Source: VGBK01 sp043810615
GTDB taxonomy: Bacteria > Actinomycetota > Acidimicrobiia > Spongiisociales > UBA11373
Reading direction: 5' to 3'
Length of the DNA stretch: 30,329 bases
Assembly: GCA_043810615.1 (NCBI GenBank)
Contig: JBDROA010000118.1
Coordinates: forward strand, 1 to 30,329
Positions within the stretch are counted from its first letter, which is position 1; every line of letters starts with the position of its first letter. Made by a program: the position numbers and the translations under genes. Positions 1 to 7,988 of this stretch are shown here, in pieces. The notes under the pieces were generated by a model that saw only the letters and a program-made list of their open reading frames with translations, searched no databases and had not been told where the DNA came from.

Positions 1-159
1 ATCGGCGGCTTCATGCTGGTACGCGACCTGGGCCACCTCCCCCGGGGCTTCAAGATCTGGCCGGTGGTGGTGATCGCCATCGGGCTGTCGCTGGTCCTGG
101 AGGCGGTCGTCCACGACCCGCAGGAAAAGGCCTCCGGGCCCCACGACACGAGCCTCTAG
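1..159 (+). CDS. C-terminal end of a small membrane protein (LiaI/LiaF-like TM region, DUF5668 type), partial
   Basis: Frame 1 is open from the window edge to TAG at 157-159, giving 52 residues of a protein whose start lies outside. The visible part has the pattern GGFMLVRDLGHLP, then a charged residue, then W-P-V-V-V-I-A-I-G-L, a hydrophobic helix and a polar tail. This glycine/leucine helix pair with 'LWP-x-x-x-I-x-I-G' spacing is typical of the DUF5668/LiaF-type transmembrane region found in small envelope-stress membrane proteins of Gram-positives. Only one and a half helices are visible, so the family is tentative. The ctpE-like gene follows on the same strand after 37 bases and has its own -10-like hexamer. 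Confidence 0.5.
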   Translation: MGGFMLVRDLGHLPRGFKIWPVVVIAIGLSLVLEAVVHDPQEKASGPHDTSL

Positions 160-180
160 GCCGGCACCCCGCTCCCCCGG

Positions 181-186
181 TACCAT
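181..186 (+). promoter_or_regulatory. -10 element (TACCAT), probably leaderless promoter of the P-type ATPase
   Basis: TACCAT fits the actinobacterial TANNNT -10 consensus and ends exactly 10 bases before the ATG at 197. No purine-rich ribosome binding site lies between them, so the transcript would begin at or next to the start codon. No convincing -35 hexamer is visible. Confidence 0.4.
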
Positions 187-196
187 CGGGCGGCTG

Positions 197-2710
197 ATGA
201 CCCCGCCTGCCCCCACCACCGACCCCTCCCGGCATGGCCTGACCCGTGCTGAGGTAGCCGAGCGGGAGGCCGCCGGGCAGGTGAACGCGGTGCCTACCGG
301 ACCGAGCCGCACTGTGGCCCAGATCATCCGGTCGAACGTCTTCACCCTGTTCAACCTGCTCCTGGGAGCCCTGCTGGTACTCGTGCTGGTGGTGGCCCCC
401 ATCCAGGACGCCCTCTTCGGCATCGTGCTGATCACCAATTCGGCGATCGGGATCTTCCAGGAGGTTCGGGCCAAGCGCACCCTCGACCGCCTTGCCCTGC
501 TCAGCGCCCCGCAGGCCCGGGCGGTGCGGGACGGACGGGAGGTGGACCTCCCCATAGACCGCGTGGTCCTCGACGACCTGCTGGTGCTGCGCCCCGGCGA
601 CCAGATCGTGGTGGACGGCGAGGTGACGGCCGCAGACGGCCTGGAGGTCGACGAGTCGCTGCTCACCGGGGAATCGGACCCCATCCTCAAAGAGCCGGGC
701 GACCCCGTGCTCTCCGGCTCCTTCGTGTCGTCGGGCGGCGGCCGCTACTGCGCCACCCGGGTGGGCCCCGAGGCCTACGCCACCCGCCTGGCCGAGGAGG
801 CGAGGCGCTTCACCCTGGTCCGCAGCGAGTTGCGCAACGGCATCAACCGCATCCTGGCGGTGATCGCCTGGGTCATGGTGCCCACCGTCACCCTGCTGGT
901 GTGGAGCCAGGTGCAATTGGGCGAGGACGTGGGTGTCAAGGAGGCGCTGCGGGGCACCGCCGCCGGCATCGTGGCCATGGTCCCCGAAGGCCTGGTGCTG
1001 CTCACCTCGGTGGCCTTCGCCGTGGGCGTGGTCCGCCTCGGGCGGCGCCGGGTGCTGGTGCAGGAACTGCCGGCGGTGGAGGGCCTGGCCCGGGTGGATG
1101 TGATCTGCTTCGACAAGACAGGCACCCTCACCGAGGGGCGCCTGGCGGTGGAATCGATCGAGGTGCTCGACGAACGGCACGACCCCACTCCGGCCCTGGG
1201 GGCACTGGCCGCCTCAGACCCCAACCCCAACGCCACCCTGCGGGCCATCGGGGAGGCCTTCGCCGCCCCCACCGCCGGGTGGTGGCACACCCGCACGGTG
1301 ACCTTTTCCTCGGCACGCAAGTGGAGCGGGGCCTCGTTCGGCAGCGCCGGCTCCTGGGTGCTGGGCGCCCCGGAGATTATCCTGCCCGACGACCCCATGG
1401 TGGTCGCCTCCATGGAGGCGGCCGCCTCCCGGGGGCACCGGGTGCTGCTCCTGGCCCGGGCCGCCGGAGAGCTCGGCGGCGATGGCCTGCCCGCCGGTCT
1501 CAAGCCTGTCGCCCTGGTCGGCCTCACCGACCGCATCCGCCCCGACGCCGCCCAGACCCTGCGCTACTTCGCCGCCCAGGGGGTGGCCGCCAAGGTGATC
1601 TCGGGCGACCATCCCCAGACGGTGGCCGCCATCGCCGCGCAGGTGCGCCTCCCCGGGGCCGACATGGTGGTGGACGCCCGCACCCTGCCCGAAGACGGGG
1701 AGGCACTGGCGGACGCCATGGAGCAGGGCACGGTCTTCGGCAGGGTTACCCCGCACCAGAAGCGGGCCATGGTGGCCGCCCTCCAGTCGCGGGGGCACGT
1801 GGTGGCCATGACCGGGGACGGGGTCAACGACGTGCTGGCCCTCAAGGATGCCGACATCGGCATTGCCATGGGATCGGGGGCGGCGGCCTCGCGCGCCGTG
1901 GCGCAGCTGGTGCTACTCGACGGCTCCTTCGCCACCCTCCCCTCCGTGGTCGCCGAGGGGCGCCGGGTGATCTCCAATATCGAGCGGGTGGCCAACCTGT
2001 TCCTGACCAAGACGGTCTACGCTTTCCTGCTCGCCATCCTGGTGGGGGCCTTCTCCCGTCCCTTCCCCTTCGTGCCCCGCCACCTCACGCTGGTGGGCTC
2101 GCTGACCATCGGGATCCCCGCCTTCTTCCTGGCGCTGGCCCCCTCGGCCAACCGGGCCCGGCCCGGGTTCGTGCGCCGGGTGGTCAGCTTCGCCTTGCCG
2201 GTGGGAGGCCTGGCGGCGGCGGCCACCTACTGCGCCTACGAGCTGGCCATCTTCGAGGACATCGGCCTCATCGAGGCCCGCACCCTGGCCGCCCTCGTGC
2301 TGGTCTCCGTCGGCCTCTTTGCCCTCATCATCAACGCTCGTCCCCTCACCCCGTGGCGGCGCCTGCTGATCGGCGCCATGGCGGGGGTCTTCCTCATCGT
2401 GATGGCCAGCCCGGGGTGGCGGGAGTTCTTCGAACTGGACCTGCCCCCCCTGGTGGTGCTGCTCGCCGGCGTGGGCATCGTCGGGATCACCGGCGGGATC
2501 CTCTACGGGTCACTGCGCGCGGTGGGGTGGATCCAGCAGGTGCCCGAGCTGCTCCGGGCCCCGGTCGCCGGCGGGGGCCCCGGCCCGGCCCTGGGCCGGG
2601 GGATGGCCTTGCTGCGAGAGCGGGCCCGCCGCATCGGTGAGCCGCTCGAGCCCGAGGCGCCGCCGGGCCCGGCCGAATCCCCCCCGCCCCGGTCGCCCCG
2701 GGCCGGGTAG
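197..2710 (+). CDS. ctpE: Cation-transporting P-type ATPase, CtpE-like
   Basis: 837 residues. ATP-driven cation pump of the inner membrane. Actuator-domain TGES is at residues 157-160, the phosphorylated aspartate is D306 in DKTGTLT, and the hinge motif TGDGVND is at 539-545. The M4 ion-binding segment reads MVPEGLVLLTS (about residue 256), followed by VGVVRLGRR and VQELPAVEGLARVD. That arrangement is characteristic of mycobacterial CtpE, which has been linked to calcium uptake, rather than of heavy-metal CPx ATPases: there is no N-terminal metal-binding domain and no CPC motif. Hydrophobic helices occur near 45-90, 215-290 and 610-790, consistent with ten membrane spans. The C-terminus is a proline/arginine-rich tail. 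The ATG is supported by the TACCAT hexamer upstream. The ion specificity is inferred from family likeness. Confidence 0.93.
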   Translation: MTPPAPTTDPSRHGLTRAEVAEREAAGQVNAVPTGPSRTVAQIIRSNVFTLFNLLLGALLVLVLVVAPIQDALFGIVLITNSAIGIFQEVRAKRTLDRLALLSAPQARAVRDGREVDLPIDRVVLDDLLVLRPGDQIVVDGEVTAADGLEVDESLLTGESDPILKEPGDPVLSGSFVSSGGGRYCATRVGPEAYATRLAEEARRFTLVRSELRNGINRILAVIAWVMVPTVTLLVWSQVQLGEDVGVKEALRGTAAGIVAMVPEGLVLLTSVAFAVGVVRLGRRRVLVQELPAVEGLARVDVICFDKTGTLTEGRLAVESIEVLDERHDPTPALGALAASDPNPNATLRAIGEAFAAPTAGWWHTRTVTFSSARKWSGASFGSAGSWVLGAPEIILPDDPMVVASMEAAASRGHRVLLLARAAGELGGDGLPAGLKPVALVGLTDRIRPDAAQTLRYFAAQGVAAKVISGDHPQTVAAIAAQVRLPGADMVVDARTLPEDGEALADAMEQGTVFGRVTPHQKRAMVAALQSRGHVVAMTGDGVNDVLALKDADIGIAMGSGAAASRAVAQLVLLDGSFATLPSVVAEGRRVISNIERVANLFLTKTVYAFLLAILVGAFSRPFPFVPRHLTLVGSLTIGIPAFFLALAPSANRARPGFVRRVVSFALPVGGLAAAATYCAYELAIFEDIGLIEARTLAALVLVSVGLFALIINARPLTPWRRLLIGAMAGVFLIVMASPGWREFFELDLPPLVVLLAGVGIVGITGGILYGSLRAVGWIQQVPELLRAPVAGGGPGPALGRGMALLRERARRIGEPLEPEAPPGPAESPPPRSPRAG

Positions 2711-2724
2711 GGGCCCGCCCCCGG

Positions 2725-2730
2725 TACGAT
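2725..2730 (+). promoter_or_regulatory. -10 element (TACGAT) of nfuA, probably leaderless
   Basis: TACGAT lies 10 bases before the ATG at 2741, the same spacing as at the ATPase gene. No Shine-Dalgarno sequence is present in between. Confidence 0.4.
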
Positions 2731-2740
2731 CGCTCCGGCT

Positions 2741-3334
2741 ATGCCTCTCGAGCAGCGCGTCATCACCATCACCGACGAGGCCCTGCGCCGCGTCCTCCAA
2801 GTGCGCGCCGACGAGGAGGACGCCGCCGACCTAGCCCTCAGCCTGGCCGTGGCCGGGCCCCGCGGCCGGGGCTGGGAGTACCAGCTCACCCTCGTCCCCG
2901 TGATGGATGCCGGCGAGGACGATGCGATCGGCCGGTACGATGACCTGCCGGTGGTGATCCCCGCGGCGAGCATCGCCCTCCTGCAGGGGGCGGGATTGCG
3001 CCTGGACGGAGAAGGCCTCGCCCTCGACAACCCCAATCGCCCTCCGGCCGAGCCGTGGTGGCCGGGAGACGAGGCCTCACTCGAGACCCGGGTGGCCGCC
3101 GTCCTCGACCACGAGATCAACCCGTCGATGGCCGGCCACGGCGGCTGGGTCCAACTGGCCGAGGTGGACGGCAACACCGTGTACCTCAGCCTCGGCGGCG
3201 GCTGCCAGGGCTGCGGCATGGCCCAGGTGACCCTGCGCCAGGGCATCGAGGTCGGCTTGCGGCACTGGGTGCCGGAGATCGGGGCGGTGCTCGACGCCAC
3301 CGACCACGCCTCCGGCGAGAACCCGTACTACTGA
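2741..3334 (+). CDS. nfuA: NfuA-like Fe-S cluster carrier (degenerate A-type domain plus NifU C-terminal domain)
   Basis: 197 residues, cytoplasmic. The N-terminal ~100 residues (ITITDEALRRVL...) follow the IscA/SufA fold pattern but lack the cluster-binding cysteines, as in NfuA proteins. The C-terminal NifU domain (about 105-190) contains GGGCQGCGMAQ with the CxxC at C155 and C158; these cysteines bridge a [4Fe-4S] cluster between two monomers. The family delivers Fe-S clusters to target enzymes and protects them under oxidative stress. A possible client in this window is the radical SAM enzyme at 17.2 kb, but that link is only a guess. The stop is followed by a GC-rich hairpin shared with the convergent kinase gene. 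Confidence 0.9.
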   Translation: MPLEQRVITITDEALRRVLQVRADEEDAADLALSLAVAGPRGRGWEYQLTLVPVMDAGEDDAIGRYDDLPVVIPAASIALLQGAGLRLDGEGLALDNPNRPPAEPWWPGDEASLETRVAAVLDHEINPSMAGHGGWVQLAEVDGNTVYLSLGGGCQGCGMAQVTLRQGIEVGLRHWVPEIGAVLDATDHASGENPYY

Positions 3335-3345
3335 GTCGGCCGGCG

Positions 3346-3361
3346 GCCGGGAGCCCCCGGC
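3346..3361. terminator. GC hairpin between convergent nfuA and histidine kinase genes
   Basis: GCCGGG (3346-3351), loop AGCC, CCCGGC (3356-3361): a 6-bp perfect stem 11 bases after the nfuA stop and just before the stop of the opposite-strand kinase gene. There is no U-tract, so function as a bidirectional terminator is inferred from position. Confidence 0.3.
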
Positions 3362-3365
3362 GCCC

Positions 3366-5795
3366 TCAGACTGCGGGCAGCGTCACCGTGAAGATGGAGT
3401 GCCCGCTGCGGTAGTCGTAGCTCAGGTCGCCGCTCATGAGGCGGGCGAGTTGGCGGGACACGGTGAGCCCCAGTCCCACCGACTCGGTCCGCCCCGCCTC
3501 TTTGTGGGCCCGGCAGTAAGGGTCGAACACCCGCCCGCGCTCGGCTTCAGGGATGCCGGCGCCGTCGTCGATGACCGACAAGGCCAGAGCGTCGCCGAAG
3601 CGGTCCACCCGCACCGTGATGTGCGGCCCACCGTAGCAGTCGGCGTTGGCCACCAGATTGCGGAAGATCTGACGCACCCGGACCGGGTCGGCGAAGACCT
3701 TGGCCTCCTGCTCGTGCCGCACGGTGGTCACCTCCTTGCCGATGCGCCGCGCCGCCAGGACCGCGTCCACCTGGTCCCACAGGTGGATGGCATCCCGGGT
3801 GACGGCCACATCGTCCAGGTCGAGGCGCGAAGCCACCAGCAGATCCTCGACCAGGTCGGTCACCTCGGTCGCCTGGTCCCCGATGAGGTCGATGAAGGTG
3901 CGCACCTCCTCCGGGTCGAGTCGTTCGAGACGGTCCCGCAACTCGTGCGAGAAGCCCACCACGGCGGTGAGTGGGGTGCGTAGTTCGTGGCTGACCGTGG
4001 CCACGAACTCGTCCTTGGCGCGCACCAGTTGCCGCAGGCGGTCGGCGGCCCGGGCCTGCTCGGTGACGTCTTGTGCCACCCCGATGACCCCGACCACCCG
4101 GCCGTCTTCCCACATGGGCGAGTACCTGGTGTCGAAGACCAGGTCACCCATGGCCACCGTGACGCCGAAGGCTTCCCCGCCCAGGGCCCGCCGCATGGCC
4201 TGGATCACCGCCGGGGACTCGCGGTACATCTCGAAGACGGAACGGCCCACCGCTTCGCCCGGGGCCAGCCCGAGGCTCCTGAGCCCCTGGCCCTCCGAGA
4301 AGGTGAACACCCCGTGCTCGTCCACGGCGAAGACCACGATGGGAGCACCGGCTATCACGGTGCGCAACCGGTCCTCTACCCGCCGCAACTGATCGCGGGC
4401 CCGCAGGTGGTCGGTGAGATCGGTGAAGGACACCACCACCGAAGCGACATCCGGCCTCCCCTCCACCGTGGGCACCACGACCCGTAGAGTGCCGGTGTGG
4501 GCCGCCCCTCCGGCATCGGTGAGATCGGCCCTGATCTCGTGGTGGGTCTGGCCGCGCCAGAGGGCATCGACCTGGGCCATCAACGCATCGTGATACCCCG
4601 GCCCCAGAGATCCGGACGCGACTTGCTGGGCGAAGCTCTCCGTGCCGGCCGCTCGGAAGACGGCGCGGGCCGCCCCGTTCACCCGCCGCACCGCTGCCCC
4701 AACCGCCGCCAGGTGAGCCTGGTCGGGCCGGGCCTGCAAGAAGGCAGCGAGGTCGGTGGCACCTTCGGAGTGCCAGCGCTCGAAGTGCGCCACCACGCCG
4801 GACAGGTCCACCTCCCACAGCGGGATGGGCGACATCTCGAAGAGGTTGCGGAAGTGGGCCTCGCTCTGGCCGAGCCGGGCTTCGGCCCGCACCCGATCGG
4901 TGAGGTTGGTGACGTGGAGGAAGAGGTGCCGGGGACGAGCCGCGGCATCGTGGACCAACGACATCCCCACCAGGCCCCAGGCCGTCCGCCGGTCCTTGAG
5001 GCGCAGGCGGATCTCCTTCTTGATGCTCCAGGCCTCCCCCGCCACCAGGCGCTCGACGGCGCAGCCGTGCTGCCCGGCATCGTCGGGATGGAGGTGGCCC
5101 GACCAGGCCGTTCCCACGAGGTCCTCGCTCGGACGGCCCAACAGGTCGCACAGAGCCTGGTTCACCTGCAGGAGATTGCCTTCGAGGTCCAGGACGGCCA
5201 TGCCGCTGGAGGCCCCCTCGAAGGCCGCTTGGAGGACGCCTTCGGCCTCGCGCAACCGGCCCTCGGTGCGGTTCTGCTTACCGCGCAGACGGCGCGTGGC
5301 CGCCCCCAGCAGGCACCCCACGGCACCGACGCCGAAGACCACCAGGCCGCGGATCGACGCCGTCGAAGTGGCCAGGGGCGCCTCGGCGAACAAGGCGGCG
5401 GCGAAGTAGGAGCCGGCCACCAGCGGCGGCACTGCCAGGGCTTGCCCGGGTGGCAGCGCCAGGGGGTAGCCGAAGGCGAGCAGGCCGAACCACAGCTCCA
5501 GCGGCCCCGGCACCGCCCCGGCCAACTGGCCCACCAACAGCAGCACCGCCAGCCCGAAACCGCCGCGCACCAGCGCCCACCACTGCCCGCCGGGCCTGGC
5601 CAGGCCGGCGAGGGCGAGCACCCCAAGCATTCCCAGGATGCCGGCGCCCGACCACACCCGGACCCCGGGGTCGGCGAGATACCAGACCACGGCGGCGTGC
5701 CCGGTGAGCCCGGCCACCACCGCCGGTTCCAGGCGCGGCAGAAGCCGGGCGGCGAACAACGATGGGCGCCTCGACGTGACGAACCTCCGTCTCAT
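3366..5795 (-). CDS. Membrane-associated multi-PAS sensor histidine kinase
   Basis: 809 residues. The N-terminal part (about 20-180) holds several hydrophobic helices rich in Leu/Gly/Ala/Trp, consistent with an integral membrane sensor. Three PAS-like modules follow: about 188-305 (...SSGMAVLDLEGNLLQVN...), about 312-465 (...MSPIPLWEVDLSGV...) and about 475-590 (...VFAVDEHGVFTFSEG...). The HisKA dimerisation domain has SHELRTPLTAVVGF with the phospho-acceptor H603. The HATPase domain has an N-box (NLVANADCYGG), a DDGAGIP G1 box and GLGLTVSRQLA. It should autophosphorylate and pass phosphate to a response regulator, but none is encoded in this window, so it is an orphan kinase locally. The ligand cannot be read from the sequence. 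Start ATG: a TAGCAC hexamer lies 6 bases upstream, and no ribosome binding site is evident. Confidence 0.9.
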   Translation of the reverse strand: MRRRFVTSRRPSLFAARLLPRLEPAVVAGLTGHAAVVWYLADPGVRVWSGAGILGMLGVLALAGLARPGGQWWALVRGGFGLAVLLLVGQLAGAVPGPLELWFGLLAFGYPLALPPGQALAVPPLVAGSYFAAALFAEAPLATSTASIRGLVVFGVGAVGCLLGAATRRLRGKQNRTEGRLREAEGVLQAAFEGASSGMAVLDLEGNLLQVNQALCDLLGRPSEDLVGTAWSGHLHPDDAGQHGCAVERLVAGEAWSIKKEIRLRLKDRRTAWGLVGMSLVHDAAARPRHLFLHVTNLTDRVRAEARLGQSEAHFRNLFEMSPIPLWEVDLSGVVAHFERWHSEGATDLAAFLQARPDQAHLAAVGAAVRRVNGAARAVFRAAGTESFAQQVASGSLGPGYHDALMAQVDALWRGQTHHEIRADLTDAGGAAHTGTLRVVVPTVEGRPDVASVVVSFTDLTDHLRARDQLRRVEDRLRTVIAGAPIVVFAVDEHGVFTFSEGQGLRSLGLAPGEAVGRSVFEMYRESPAVIQAMRRALGGEAFGVTVAMGDLVFDTRYSPMWEDGRVVGVIGVAQDVTEQARAADRLRQLVRAKDEFVATVSHELRTPLTAVVGFSHELRDRLERLDPEEVRTFIDLIGDQATEVTDLVEDLLVASRLDLDDVAVTRDAIHLWDQVDAVLAARRIGKEVTTVRHEQEAKVFADPVRVRQIFRNLVANADCYGGPHITVRVDRFGDALALSVIDDGAGIPEAERGRVFDPYCRAHKEAGRTESVGLGLTVSRQLARLMSGDLSYDYRSGHSIFTVTLPAV

Positions 5796-5842
5796 CTCGT
5801 CGTGCTATCGGCAGGCACCCCGGCCCCCTAAAGGGCCCTGCG

Positions 5843-6793
5843 TCAGCCGTGTCCGGGAGGAGGGGGTAGGCCGGCGATGGCCTGCCTCCGGGCCCCCACG
5901 ATCTCCCCGGCGATCTGCTCCAGGCAATCCATGAGCCACAGGTGAGCGGCCTCACCCGGGCGGAAGTCGGCCTCGGCCATCCCCTGGATGCGGCCCTGCT
6001 CCTGCAGGTCCTTGACCCGGCGGAAGTTGCTGCGCGGTACGGTCTGGTACACCCCGAAGGTGCGGCCGCCCCGTTCGTTGAGCACGGAGAACACCGGGAC
6101 GTCGCTGGGCCCGTCGGCGATGTAGACCATCTGGCCGAAAGGAACCCGGCGCTGCTCGGCGGTCATCCGGGCGTTGACGTCGATGCCCGGGTTGCAGTTG
6201 GCCCCCTTGTTGATCTCGAACACGGCCCGGGTCTTGGTGGTGTTGTCGATCGCGTAGCCCTGGCGGGTGATGCGCCCGGCCCCCGGGGACACGGCGAGTC
6301 GGCCCAGGTAGCCGGGAGGCGCCGTGTGCTCCACGAAAGTGTTGGCCCAGATGCCGTCGAGGAAGGGGGCAATGGGACTCCCCTCCACCATGGGCCGCAG
6401 GCCGGTGGAGATGGCATAGTGCTCCACCGTGATGCCCTGGGCGGCGTACGCCGGGTTCGCCGACGCGTGGCGGCGGGTGGTGTCGAGGAACTCGGGGATG
6501 CCCGGGCTCGGGCGGAGGCGGCCGCCCAACTCGCGCAGCCGGGCGTTGGTCAGCCCCGGGAAGACCCCGGCCTCGACGTGGGAGAGGAGGTGCAGCAGGT
6601 AGGCCGTATCGCGCGAGATGATCTCCCCGCGCTCCCGGTGGAACTCCGGCAGGGCCTCTACCTCGGCCCAGAAGGTGTCACCGTCCACCCCATACTCCTC
6701 AAAAAGGGGCTCCTGCTGATTGCCCACGATGAGGGTGCAGTCGAAGTCCCAGATGAAGGCGATGACGGTCTGAGAGTGCAGCGGGACGGGCAT
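5843..6793 (-). CDS. HAD-superfamily phosphatase
   Basis: 316 residues from the ATG at 6793 (MPVPLHSQ...). Motif I is WDFDCT with the nucleophile D16 and acid/base D18. A late motif, YIADGPSDVPVF, matches the HAD motif III/IV region with Mg-binding aspartates. A large central cap region (about 40-200) gives overall likeness to phosphoserine-phosphatase-type HAD enzymes. The substrate is unknown. The same frame is open upstream to 7132, but that extension is low-complexity Ser/Arg-rich sequence antisense to the acetyltransferase gene and is rejected. The chosen start is backed by a TACCCT hexamer 7 bases upstream. The gene is divergent from the GNAT gene. Confidence 0.8.
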   Translation of the reverse strand: MPVPLHSQTVIAFIWDFDCTLIVGNQQEPLFEEYGVDGDTFWAEVEALPEFHRERGEIISRDTAYLLHLLSHVEAGVFPGLTNARLRELGGRLRPSPGIPEFLDTTRRHASANPAYAAQGITVEHYAISTGLRPMVEGSPIAPFLDGIWANTFVEHTAPPGYLGRLAVSPGAGRITRQGYAIDNTTKTRAVFEINKGANCNPGIDVNARMTAEQRRVPFGQMVYIADGPSDVPVFSVLNERGGRTFGVYQTVPRSNFRRVKDLQEQGRIQGMAEADFRPGEAAHLWLMDCLEQIAGEIVGARRQAIAGLPPPPGHG

Positions 6794-6800
6794 CCCGGCC

Positions 6801-6806
6801 AGGGTA
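6801..6806 (-). promoter_or_regulatory. -10 element (TACCCT) of the HAD phosphatase gene
   Basis: On the minus strand TACCCT is followed by seven bases (GGCCGGG) and the ATG at 6793. No ribosome binding site is present, suggesting leaderless expression and supporting this start over the longer open frame. Confidence 0.4.
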
Positions 6807-6878
6807 CTCAGAGCGTCGCCGGCGGGGAGGCTTGCCGCGCCCGGAAGGCTCGGGGAGGCGGGCGCGGGCAACGCCCGA

Positions 6879-6884
6879 TAGGCT
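6879..6884 (+). promoter_or_regulatory. -10 element (TAGGCT) of the GNAT gene
   Basis: TAGGCT lies 18 bases before the ATG at 6903, with an AAGAGGGA ribosome-binding-like stretch in between. Unlike the neighbouring divergent gene, this would give a short leader. Confidence 0.3.
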
Positions 6885-6902
6885 GCGCCGGCAAGAGGGA
6901 CC

Positions 6903-7385
6903 ATGGCCGAATTCGAAGTCCGGGCCGCCGAGGCCGAGCAGGTCCGCGAGCTGCGCCGGGCCCTGCTGCGCCCCCACCAGCAGGTGGAGGAACTGGTGTA
7001 CACCGGGGACGACCACCCCGAAGCGCTGCACCTGGGCGGCTTCCGCCACGCCAAGATGGTCGGCATCGCTTCCATCATGCCCCGTCTCATGCCGGGCCAT
7101 CCCGAGCGGGCGGCCTGGCGGGTGCGGGGCATGGCGGTGGACCACGGCCACCGGGGTTATGGACTGGGCGGGCGCCTCCTGGGCGCCTGCCTGGACCACG
7201 CCGCCGCCCACGGCGGGCGCCTGGTCTGGTGCAACGCCCGGGCCGGGTCGTTCGGCTTCTATGAGAGGTACGGCTTCCGCCGCGATGGCGAGCCCTTCGA
7301 ACTGCCCGACATCGGCCCGCACTACCGCATGTTCACCCTCATTGCGCCCGGCGACGCCGGCCGCGGACCGGCCCGGGGGGAATGA
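6903..7385 (+). CDS. GNAT-family N-acetyltransferase
   Basis: 160 residues. The acetyl-CoA binding motif A is visible as MAVDHGHRGYGLGGRLLGACLDHA (about 77-100), containing the R/Q-x-x-G-x-G/A signature as HRGYGLG. Motif B is GGRLVWCNAR...FYERYGFRRDGEPFEL, the typical end of GNAT proteins. It transfers an acetyl group from acetyl-CoA to an unknown amine. The cytoplasmic location is inferred from the absence of a signal peptide. The start is supported by AAGAGGGA 5-12 bases upstream. FMN reductase follows after 48 bases on the same strand, so the two may be co-transcribed. Confidence 0.85.
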   Translation: MAEFEVRAAEAEQVRELRRALLRPHQQVEELVYTGDDHPEALHLGGFRHAKMVGIASIMPRLMPGHPERAAWRVRGMAVDHGHRGYGLGGRLLGACLDHAAAHGGRLVWCNARAGSFGFYERYGFRRDGEPFELPDIGPHYRMFTLIAPGDAGRGPARGE

Positions 7386-7433
7386 GGGAGGGCCCGGCGG
7401 GGTTGGGCCGGGCGTGCCCACCCAGGAGCCCAC

Positions 7434-7988
7434 TTGCCCCAGCCCCTGTCCGTCCTAGGCATCTCCGGCAGCCTGCGGCGCGCCTCGTTCAACACCGCGG
7501 CGCTGCGCGTCGCGGTGGAACTGGCCCCCGAAGGGATGGCCGTTGAAGTGGCCACCCTGCACGGCATCCCCAACTTCGATGCGGATGTCGAGGCGGCCGG
7601 CCTGCCCCCGGAGGTACGGCGGTTGCGGGAGGCGATGACCGCGGCGGACGCCCTGTTGATCGCCACCCCGGAGTACAACTGGTCGATCCCCGGAGTGCTC
7701 AAGAACGCCCTCGACTGGGCCTCCCGGGGCGGGGAAGGGTCCCCCTTGCGCGGCAAGCCGGCGGCCGTCCTCGGCGCCGGCGGTCGCTTCGGAACGCTGC
7801 GGGCCCAGGTCCAGTTGCGCGAGATCCTGCGGCACAACCGGGTGCGGGTGGTGGGGTTGCCCGAGGTGATGATCGATGCCGCCGAGACCCGCTTCGACGA
7901 CGCCGGCAGACTGACCGATGAGCGATTCCGCGGCCAGATCCGGCGCCTCCTCGAAGCCCTGGCCGAAGAGGCGCGCCGGGATCGCTGA
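7434..7988 (+). CDS. NADPH-dependent FMN reductase
   Basis: 184 residues of flavodoxin-like fold. The FMN phosphate loop is GISGSLRRASFNTAAL near residues 9-24 and matches the family G-S-x-R-x-x-S-x-N signature. The second flavin contact is PEYNWSIPGVLKNALDWAS (about 82-100), diagnostic for this family (compare azoreductase/chromate reductase-type enzymes). It uses NADPH to reduce free or bound FMN; the physiological acceptor is unknown. The start is TTG, with AGGAG at 7424-7428 five bases upstream; no in-frame ATG fits the family N-terminus. The C-terminus is Glu/Arg-rich and the stop is followed by a strong hairpin. Confidence 0.9.
   Translation: MPQPLSVLGISGSLRRASFNTAALRVAVELAPEGMAVEVATLHGIPNFDADVEAAGLPPEVRRLREAMTAADALLIATPEYNWSIPGVLKNALDWASRGGEGSPLRGKPAAVLGAGGRFGTLRAQVQLREILRHNRVRVVGLPEVMIDAAETRFDDAGRLTDERFRGQIRRLLEALAEEARRDR

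Noticed and set aside
901..2640. A 579-codon frame overlapping the P-type ATPase
   Set aside because: Arg/Gly/Pro-rich off-frame translation of ctpE with no domain.
4497..5831. A 444-codon plus-strand open frame opposite the histidine kinase
   Set aside because: Shadow of the kinase gene; low-complexity Gly/Gln/His/Arg content and no recognisable motif.
6794..7132. N-terminal extension of the HAD phosphatase to 429 residues
   Set aside because: The extra residues are Ser/Arg/Trp-rich antisense of the GNAT gene; the HAD motif I should be near the N-terminus, and a -10 hexamer precedes the ATG at 6793.
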